64,000 bases of DNA from Boesenbergia rotunda (Eukaryota; Streptophyta; Magnoliopsida; Zingiberales; Zingiberaceae). The notes under the pieces are model-generated. The model did no database searches, was not told the origin of the DNA, and saw nothing but the letters and a program-made list of their open reading frames with translations. Each line of letters begins with the position of its first letter. Position 1 is the first letter of the stretch. Shown here piece after piece: positions 56,852-64,000 of this stretch. The position numbers and the translations under genes are program-made. Location: NCBI GenBank assembly GCA_024364735.1, contig JAGFNQ010001121.1, forward strand, positions 169,546 to 233,545. Reading direction: 5' to 3'.

Positions 56852-58561
56852 ATGGCTTTGAGAGAAGGCTTCTCCACCACCCGACCTCCATTCTTTGATG
56901 GCGCCGACTTTCAATATTGGAGATAAAAAATGGAATACTATTTGAAGATGGATATCCATACGTGGTTCGCGGTGAAGGAAGGATTCATCCCTCCTAAGGA
57001 TGATGAAGGTAAGGAACTCGAATCTTCGCGGTGGACTGCCGACCAAACAAGGAAAAGTGAAGCCGACGCTAAGGCGGTTGTCACTCTACAATGCGGCATG
57101 AACAAAGACCAACTCATCAAGGTTGGTCCCTTCACGAGTGCAAAAGATTTGTGGAACAAACTCATAGAGCTCCATGAAGGCACCCGAGACTCGAGGATTG
57201 CAAAGAGGGACTTGTTCCTCAATTAGCTTCAAAATCTCTCCATGAAGGAGAATGAGTCGGTAAGTGAGCTCCATAGCCGGTTCAAGGAAGTTCTTAATGG
57301 ACTTCATTCAATTGATGAAAAGGTCGAGAATCGCGACCTTGTGAGTGAGGTATGTCTTGAAAGCATTTTCAAGGAATGCTTTGTGGTCATCCATGGTGGA
57401 TGCCTACAAAGTATCCAAGGATTTATCTATTGTAAAATTAGATGATTTATTTTGTGAGATGGAATTGCATGAAATGGCTAACAAAGGCCCCAAGGAGAAG
57501 GGGATTGCCTTAGTTGCAGGGGACCGGACCATCAAGAAGAAGAAGGAGAAGAAGGAGAAAGAGATTTCATCATCTTCATCCTCCTCCGAATCCGAGTCAA
57601 ACTCAGAGGAAGATGGCAGTGGCTCTTCTTCATCCGAGATGGCGAACTTCGTGCGAAGGATGATGCGAAGAGACCGACAGTTCAAAAGGAAAGGTAACAC
57701 TAGTGAATTCAAGCTTGATAAGAATAATGCATCTGCTTTGAGTGTGGTAGGAGAGGACATTTCAAGAATGAATGTCCGAAGCTTAAAAAGGAGGAGAAAC
57801 CCAAAAGAAAAGAAGAGAAATCCAAGAAGAAGAAGAAAGCCTTGAAGGCGTCTTGGGATGAGTCATCTTCTAGTTCATCCGATGATGAGAAGGAGGAGAA
57901 GAGCACAAGGCAAGTGGCTCTCATGGCTCTTGGAGAGGAGAGCAGTGAAGAAACTTCAAGCTCCGCAATCACGGCTTTATCATCTTCGGATGATGAAGAG
58001 GTAACTTCTCCCGAGCTTGAAAAATGTTATAGAGCAATTGCATGTTTAACTAGTATGCTTAAGAAATCCAAAAACAAAGTTAAAGCATTGCAATTAGAGA
58101 TTGATCAATTGAAAGCTTCTAGGGATGATAACATTGATGACTTGCATGTTGAATTACTAGAAGATGAAATTAAATCTTTGAAACATGAGATTGTAAGCCT
58201 GAAATCCTCTAAGGTTGAGGAAATCAGTGATATGCATGATAGTGGGTTAGTAGAGGAAAACCAATCTTTGAAGAGTGAAGTTGAGAAGCTCAAGAATATT
58301 CTTGGGAAATTCTCAAATAGCTCTAAGACCTTAGATATGATTTTAAATGCCCAAAGAGCGGTTTACAATAGGGCCGGTATTGGTTACCGCCCTTAAGAAC
58401 CCTCATTTGTATCTCTCATGTCTAGGACTGACATGAGACAATCTAGGACACCCAAGACTCAAAAGAAAGTTGTCAAGGCATGGGTGCCTAAGTCATGTTT
58501 AGTTGATGCTTTAGGTCCCAAGGTTTGGGTACCTAAGACTTCTATTTTTCGAATTGTGTAG
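56852..58561 (+). pseudogene. SIRE-like gag, broken
   Basis: ATG at 56852 opens MALREGFSTTRPPFFDG, parallel to the older copy. Damage: TAA 56924-56926, TAG 57224-57226, a frameshift near 57343 (the frame resumes as RYVLKAF) and another between 57700 and 57735, after which the zinc knuckle CFECGRRGHFKNEC is read (57735-57776). An acidic Ser-rich and coiled-coil section follows to TAA 58394-58396 (Lys in the older copy). The last block, with two VWVPK/AWVPK-like repeats, ends FRIV-TAG at 58559-58561, directly in frame with pol. Gag would form the virus-like particle and bind RNA; this copy would need gag supplied by another element. Confidence 0.9.
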
Positions 58562-58564
58562 GTT

Positions 58565-61500
58565 ATGATTGAGGGGGAGCATCTATCAACTTGGTTTGTT
58601 GATAGTGGATGCTCCAAACACATGACCGGGGATAGATCATTGTTTACCACATTTCACAAGAAGAGTAGAGGTAATGTATCATTCGGTAACAATGGTAGTC
58701 TTAAGGTCATAGGAATAGGAGACATTCAAATATCCGAATGTCTTAGAATCTCAAATGTCCTTCTAGTCAAGGGGATGAAGTTTAATCTCCTAAGTGTCAG
58801 TCAATTGTGTGACACGGGTTACACAATTGACTTCCAACCAAGTCAATGTCTAGTTAGACAGAATGACACTTTGGACACGGTACTAGTAGGAGCAAGAGTA
58901 GACAATATTTATCGAGTTTCATTTAAAAGTGCTACTAATGCTTTTGCTAAGTGTTTCATGTCAAAAGAAGAAGAGTCCACACTTTGGCACCGGAGGCTAG
59001 CACATGTGAACATGAAGAACATCCGGAAGTTGGCCAACAAGGGACTAGTGCGAGGCTTACCAAGCATCAAGTATGAAAAAGATAAATTATGTGATGCGTG
59101 TCAAATGGGTAAGCAAACAAAATCTGCACATAAAGGTAAAAACACTGTAAGTACTTCCAATGCATTAGATTTACTTCACATGGATTTATTTGATTGTAGT
59201 ACCATCATATCATTGAATGGAAGTAGATATTGCTTTGTTATCATTGATGATTTTACTAGATATACTTGGACTTACTTTTTAAAACATAAGGATCAAACCG
59301 TAGATATTTTCATTTCTTTTTGTAGAAAAATTGAAAATGAGAAATCATCAACAATTAAGACAATAAGAAGTGATCATGGAGGTGAATTTCAAAACCAAAG
59401 GTTTCTAGAATTTTGTCAAGATAAGGGTTATAGACATGAGTTCTCTACTCCTAGAACACCACAACAAAATGGTGTTGTAGAAAGAAAGAACCATGCACTT
59501 CAAGAGGCTGCACGAAGCATGCTTAATGAGTACTCACTCCCGAGTTACTTATGGGCTGAAGCTGTAAATACAGCTTGCTATGTGCAAAATCGAGTTCTCA
59601 TCCATAGGTTTTTAGAAAAGACTCCCCATGAACTTTGGTTTGGGAAACCACCTACGGTTAAACACCTTAGGGTGTTTGGGTGTAAGGTGTTCATCCTAAA
59701 CACCAAGGATCATCTTGGAAAGTTCACGGCAAAAGCTGATGAAGGGATACTAGTCGGGTACTCCCTAGTTAGCAAAGCCTACCGAGTCTACAACAAGAGA
59801 ACTAGACTAGTTGAAGAGTCTTTTGATGTGGTTTTTGAGGAACTTCCAAAATCAATTGACCAATCAGAAAATGTAGAAGGAGTTCAACTCGAACTTAGGA
59901 GACTAAGTTTGAATGATTCTCCAAATAGTGTTAATGGTGATGAGTCTGATGACGGTGAGCCTAGACAACTCATTGATCAGCCGGATCCTGAGGCTGAACT
60001 TGTGTCTAGTGAACTCGTTCAAGAAGCACCACCAACACCAAGGCAAATGAGACTAGCCTCTAGTCATCCCCAAGACCAAATTGTTGGAGACATCCATCAA
60101 GGGGTTAGGACTAGATCATTCTTCAGGAATGAGGCTAATGAAGTTGCTCTAATTTCTGAAATTGAACCTAGAAAAATTAATGAAGCATTAAATGATCCCG
60201 ATTGGATTATTACAATGCAAGATGAACTAGGTCAATTTGAGAGGAGTCAGGTTTGGGACTTAGTCCCTAGACCTAAGAAGACCACCATTATTGGAGCTAA
60301 ATGGGTCTTCAAAAACAAATTAAACCACAAGGGAGAAATCATTAGAAACAAGGCACGCTTGGTAGCCAAGGGCTACAGTCAAGTTGAAGGTCTTGATTAT
60401 GATGAGACTTATGCTCCCGTGGCACGATTAGAGTCCATCCGATTGATGCTTGCATTTGCAGCACATCGAGGCTTCAAACTATTTCAGATGGACGTCAAAT
60501 CGGCATTCCTAAATGGTTTGATTAGGGAAGAAGTCTATGTCGAACAACCTCCAGGGTTTGAGAGTACCGAATATCCAAACCACGTGTACAAGCTCAAGAA
60601 GGCACTCTATGGTCTTAAACAAGCACCCCGGGCTTGGTATGAGCGGTTGTCGACATTCTTGATCGGAAATGACTTCATTAGCGGTCAAATAGACCCTACA
60701 CTATTTCTACGAAGAGATGGTGACAATATATTTGTAGCCCAAGTGTACGTCGATGACATAATTTGTGGCTCAAACAACAAGGGCTATTTACGTGAATTTA
60801 TCGGGCACATGGAGAGTGAGTTTGAAATGAGTTTAGTGGGAGAGTTGACCTTCTTCCTTGGACTAGAAATTAAGCAAACTCGTGATGGTATCCATGTGCA
60901 CCAATCAAAGTATACACATGAAATGCTTCGAAAATTAAATATGAGTGATTCAAAAGAGGTAACCACTCCCATGGCCACAAACACAAGATTAGACAATGAT
61001 GAGAGTGGTAAACCCGTTGATCTAACTCAGTATCAAAGCATGATAGGTAGTTTGTTATACCTTACAGCCAGTCGACCAGATATATTATTTGCTGTAGGTA
61101 TGTGCGCTAGGTATCAAGTCTGTGCCAAGGAATCTCACCTAATTGCTGTTAAGCGAATTTTGAGATATCTCAAGGGTACAATTGGTGTAGGTCTTTGGTA
61201 TCCCCGTACCGAATCTTTTGATTTGATGGGCTATACGGATTCCGACTACGCTGGATGTAAGTTGGACCGGAAAAGCACTAGTGGGGGCTGCCAATTCTTA
61301 GGATCGTCTCTAGTAAGTTGGTCGAGTCGGAAGCAACATTGTGTTGCTCTTTCCACTACCGAGGCAGAATATATTGCCATGGGAGAGTGTATATCACAAT
61401 TGTTGTGGATGATCCACACCTTAGAGGACTATGGATTGGGTTACAAGGGTGTGCAAGTGTTATGTGATAACATTAGCACAATTAACTTAACCAAGAATCC

Positions 61501-61690
61501 GGTCCATCATTCTAGGACAAAACATATTGAGGTAAGACACCACTTCATTAGAGATCATGTAGCTAGGGGGAACATCATACTCTCACATGTAGAGTCAAAG
61601 TCAAACCTAGCTGACATTTTCACTAAACCACTTCCCGAAAGTGAATTTAGTTTCCTAAGACGGGAGTTGGGAATGTGTCGCACCTCATGA
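58565..61690 (+). CDS. SIRE-like Ty1/copia pol (PR-IN-RT-RH), intact 1041 codons
   Basis: One uninterrupted frame. Aspartic protease DSGCSKHMTG is at residues 13-22. Integrase has the zinc ligands H142/H147 and C176/C179, and a core with D207, D270 (IRSDHGGEF) and E306 (NGVVERKNH), giving the usual D-35-E spacing. Reverse transcriptase has MDVKSAFLNG (642-651) and the YVDD active site (728-731). RNase H has TDSDYAG (891-897), TTEAEYIAMG (931-940) and CDN (967-969). The ATG at 58565 is the first in the frame, but the frame is open back to TAG 58559, so pol may be made as a gag-pol fusion by read-through or splicing. All catalytic residues I can check are present, so cDNA synthesis and integration activity are plausible. 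The element's own gag is defective. Confidence 0.95.
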   Translation: MIEGEHLSTWFVDSGCSKHMTGDRSLFTTFHKKSRGNVSFGNNGSLKVIGIGDIQISECLRISNVLLVKGMKFNLLSVSQLCDTGYTIDFQPSQCLVRQNDTLDTVLVGARVDNIYRVSFKSATNAFAKCFMSKEEESTLWHRRLAHVNMKNIRKLANKGLVRGLPSIKYEKDKLCDACQMGKQTKSAHKGKNTVSTSNALDLLHMDLFDCSTIISLNGSRYCFVIIDDFTRYTWTYFLKHKDQTVDIFISFCRKIENEKSSTIKTIRSDHGGEFQNQRFLEFCQDKGYRHEFSTPRTPQQNGVVERKNHALQEAARSMLNEYSLPSYLWAEAVNTACYVQNRVLIHRFLEKTPHELWFGKPPTVKHLRVFGCKVFILNTKDHLGKFTAKADEGILVGYSLVSKAYRVYNKRTRLVEESFDVVFEELPKSIDQSENVEGVQLELRRLSLNDSPNSVNGDESDDGEPRQLIDQPDPEAELVSSELVQEAPPTPRQMRLASSHPQDQIVGDIHQGVRTRSFFRNEANEVALISEIEPRKINEALNDPDWIITMQDELGQFERSQVWDLVPRPKKTTIIGAKWVFKNKLNHKGEIIRNKARLVAKGYSQVEGLDYDETYAPVARLESIRLMLAFAAHRGFKLFQMDVKSAFLNGLIREEVYVEQPPGFESTEYPNHVYKLKKALYGLKQAPRAWYERLSTFLIGNDFISGQIDPTLFLRRDGDNIFVAQVYVDDIICGSNNKGYLREFIGHMESEFEMSLVGELTFFLGLEIKQTRDGIHVHQSKYTHEMLRKLNMSDSKEVTTPMATNTRLDNDESGKPVDLTQYQSMIGSLLYLTASRPDILFAVGMCARYQVCAKESHLIAVKRILRYLKGTIGVGLWYPRTESFDLMGYTDSDYAGCKLDRKSTSGGCQFLGSSLVSWSSRKQHCVALSTTEAEYIAMGECISQLLWMIHTLEDYGLGYKGVQVLCDNISTINLTKNPVHHSRTKHIEVRHHFIRDHVARGNIILSHVESKSNLADIFTKPLPESEFSFLRRELGMCRTS

Positions 61691-62800
61691 TGTTCAAATT
61701 GTGGTCAAAATCCTTCATGATTATTTCAAATTGTTAGGGAACAATTGGGTAACTTTGGGAACATCTCACACAAACTATAAGGGTTACCAAAATATTTTTG
61801 ATTGCTAGATATGGGGTGAGATGTTAGGTTTAACTCAATTTCTCAAAATGTCATTGCATCACTTGAGAAATTGAGTTGACGAGATAATGATCACGGTGGT
61901 GACCAAGTATGGGGAAAACCATTGCATAACATATGTGTATATGGCTCCATGATCATACTTGGACATTTCAATCAAGGCAACTTGATTGGAAACTTGGAGA
62001 TGTAGTAAAAACTTGTTTGAACTTGCTTGGTTGATTGATGGTTGAGTTTGATTCCATTTAGATGGGTCAAAGTGTTTGTTGAACCTGTAAGGACTTTAGA
62101 TTCTTGTTCAAGAATCAATTTTAGTCATAAAGACCTGTCCAAGTTAGACAAAATCCATCAAAGATCGTTTGGAAATTTTAGAAATTCTGAAACTGAACAT
62201 TTCAGGACGTATCAGGAACCCTGATCGATCACCGGACCGATCAGGCATAGGACTGATCGGTCCCCAGACCGATCGGTCCCCAGACCGATCTGACTCCTTC
62301 CTGTGTCGAGTCTCCCGAAATTTGACTAAGTATCTGAGCTAGCCTGGATCGGTCTCCAGACCGATCTGGCACCCTGTAGGGATCGGTCCACAGACCGATC
62401 AGGGAGCTCAGAATTTTCTACCCGGGACCTACTGATCAAATCCTGATCGGTCACCCGACCGATCAGGAGCGTATCTGATCGGTCATCCGACCGATCAGGA
62501 CCACTCCAGTCCAATCAGGATGTATCCTGATCGGTCCGGACGCAATCTGATCGAACGGTGATCCGATCAACCGTATTAAATTTTGGTTGGTGGACCGATC
62601 CACCAACCGATTAACTCTCCAAATCTTCGTTTTCCCGAACCCTAACGCCGAAACACCCTGTGCGAACGAGCGAGAGAAGTCTCTGCGTCTTCCTTCACGC
62701 TCGTGCGACCTCCTCTACGGGCGGTTTTCTCCGGCTTGAAGGCTTCTTCACGCGCGTTCTTCCCTGTCGCGAGTCTTGCAATCTCTTCAAACAAACTCCA
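61691..62800 (+). repeat. pol-env spacer with GATCGGTC hairpin repeats
   Basis: Positions 61691-62215 are unique-looking AT-rich sequence. From about 62220 to 62600 there are some ten GATCGGTCcccaGACCGATC-type inverse pairs, the same motif as in this element's LTR but with different loops. The final 200 bp (62600-62800) is GC-rich and probably serves as leader for the ORF starting at 62801. No polypurine tract is visible. Confidence 0.75.
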
Positions 62801-63990
62801 ATGGCGCCTAAGTAAGAGTTGATTTCAAGTTTCCTTTCACAAAAACTCTTAGCATATTTGTGAAGCTAACCATGTTTTTGTTCTTGTTCTTGCTTTGTCT
62901 CTGCCGTGACCCTCTTCCTCATTTCTTGACCAAAACATTTTATATCTATCTTTTGATTGGGTCTCATCTTATGATCAATTCTTGTATGATTCAATCTATG
63001 TGTCATGTTCCATTCAAATCTTATTAGAAAGTCATCTAAGGGAAAGGAGGTAGCAGAGGAGAGTTCTCAGAGAAAACCTTTTCATCCTCTCTAAGGCCTC
63101 CATCTCCCCCGCATCCTAGATTTCCGAACATTCTCTATGCCCTAGACTTTCATTGGCACAACTTCGAACTAATGCCATGTCGATCAGTGGACCAAACTTT
63201 GATTTTTGAACATTGCCCTACGGTGAGAGGGATCATTGAGTACTATGGGCTTCAAAACATCATTTTCTTAGAAAGGCCAATCAATGTTGACTTGGTCTCT
63301 GAATTCTACAATAATCTGGCCTATGGGGAGGTCACGGGGTGGCGGACCCGTGTCGATCTTGACTTTACTCTATCATCCTTCACTATATTTCTGGATTGTC
63401 GTCGCTCCAAGAATGATTTCTCACTTTATCCATATCTTCCTGTTCCTCTTCCTGTCCCCTTTACTGGAGTCACTCCTGACTCCATATATGAGCATTTTCT
63501 AGGCCACCCCAGGCCACGGGGTTCTGGTGCGGACATCTATAACTTTTCCACATTTCCTGCTCTTCATCTATCTCCCATTGATTATGTTCTGTTTCAAATT
63601 ATCGCAAATTGTCTTCTTCCAACTACGTCTAAGCATCTTGATGCGATTCTTTCATCTCACTGCCTGATGCTTTACGGGATGCATCTGCAGTTCGATTTTA
63701 ACATAGCACCGTCCATCTACTCCTCCATCATTGTCCATGGTCTGAGGTCCGGTCAGACGATCTACATGCCATTCGGCCATATCATCACTGCCTGGCTGGA
63801 GTCAGTTGGCATCGACGTCTCACAGGGCCAAATCGTGCCGATGAATCGACGAGACTGTCGACTGGATTGTCGTATGCTTGCCCAATCCGGCATTGTTCTC
63901 GGGACTGAGGGGATGCGATGGAAGGATCGCAACCAAGTGGGGGAGCTGCCGCTAGCGGTTCATGCCGAGGATGCACCAGCTGTTCTCTGA
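62801..63990 (+). pseudogene. SIRE envelope-like / plant transposon-domain extra ORF, spliced, frameshifted
   Basis: ATG at 62801 gives MAPK, with the fourth codon split by an intron (62812-63027: GTAAGAG...TTATTAG). Exon 2 continues KSSKGKEVAEESSQRKPFHP, then needs a one-base shift near 63090 to read SLRPPSPPHPRFPN into the long frame that ends at TGA 63988-63990. That frame has PINVDLVSEFYNNLAYGEVT and SIYEHFLGHPRPRG blocks, resembling the 'putative plant transposon protein' domain that many SIRE-like and other plant retroelements carry after pol. Despite the name 'envelope-like', no signal peptide or clear transmembrane helix is evident in the part seen. The protein may continue differently in intact copies. 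Function is unknown. Confidence 0.6.
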
Positions 63991-64000
63991 TGCTGCGATG

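Larger units (their letters stand above)
54633..64000 (+). mobile_element. Younger SIRE-like Ty1/copia element, runs off the right edge
   Basis: Order: 5' LTR 54633-56793, primer-binding site 56796, gag (broken) 56852-58561, pol (intact) 58565-61690, non-coding spacer with hairpin repeats, envelope-like ORF 62801-63990, then the window ends. It is inserted into the older SIRE-like copy after AGTTG (54628-54632), which should reappear just after its 3' LTR. An extra ORF after pol and long LTRs fit the SIRE/Maximus lineage. Confidence 0.92.

Noticed and set aside
62215..62600. A possible second LTR of the younger SIRE-like element, since it shares the hairpin motif with the 5' LTR
   Set aside because: Only the short motif is shared. 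Loops, spacers and flanks differ, TGTTGG and CCAACA ends are missing, and the envelope-like ORF follows.

Overview
The window is nuclear DNA of a flowering plant. It has spliced genes with GT-AG introns, Ty3/gypsy and Ty1/copia retrotransposons of plant lineages (Tat, Tekay/Del, Tork-like, SIRE-like), CACTA and hAT DNA transposons, a tRNA-derived SINE, a Tourist-like MITE and one run of Ns (38286-39076). GC-rich first exons next to AT-rich introns suggest a monocot, possibly Zingiberales; this is inference. Only two host genes are convincing: a CASP-like membrane protein gene (+ strand, 15313-27883, three exons) and a DUF1645-family gene (- strand, 29105-29770). Almost all the rest is transposable-element sequence, mostly in nests whose boundaries can often be fixed by target-site duplications (TSDs).

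Layout. 1-14624: a Tat-lineage gypsy element on the + strand. It shows the C-terminal half of integrase (1-1018), a 3' non-coding zone of about 235-bp tandem repeats (1040-1508 and 8948-10100), a spliced antisense extra ORF (12728 down to 10644) and a probable 3' LTR (13309-14624). A solo LTR (1509-8947) sits inside the repeat zone, and inside that LTR lies a CACTA element (2126-7518, TSD TAT) carrying broken pieces of a UGT80 sterol glucosyltransferase gene and of a Ulp1-like protease gene. 15313-27883: the CASP-like gene. Its second intron is 11.7 kb and holds a SINE and a degenerate hAT element (19346-27452, 8-bp TSD), which itself holds a second hAT element (20256-24976, perfect 8-bp TSD) and a Tourist-like MITE (19848-20076, TSD TTA). 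29105-29770: the DUF1645 gene. 30090-31462: (TA)n arrays alternating with hairpin-forming GACCGATC/GATCGGTC blocks.

32050-46215 looks like one very large inverted-repeat (foldback-like) unit, built of palindromic CAGGCCCAACGTGGGCCTG repeats and a 1.06-kb near-perfect palindrome. A Tekay-type gypsy element with two 2.1-kb LTRs (33307-41210) is inserted in it. 47056-64000 is a stack of copia elements: an LTR fragment, a Tork-like remnant on the - strand, an old SIRE-like element cut off at 54632, and a younger SIRE-like element that starts at 54633 and runs off the right edge. The youngest copy has an intact 1041-codon pol, a broken gag, and a spliced but frameshifted envelope-like extra ORF.

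I see no defence locus, biosynthetic cluster or other new enzyme system. The observations most worth following are structural: the chimeric gene capture in the CACTA element, a UAG codon kept at the gag/pol junction of two SIRE-like copies, spliced extra ORFs in two retroelement lineages, the giant inverted-repeat unit, and short palindrome arrays that recur in unrelated repeats.
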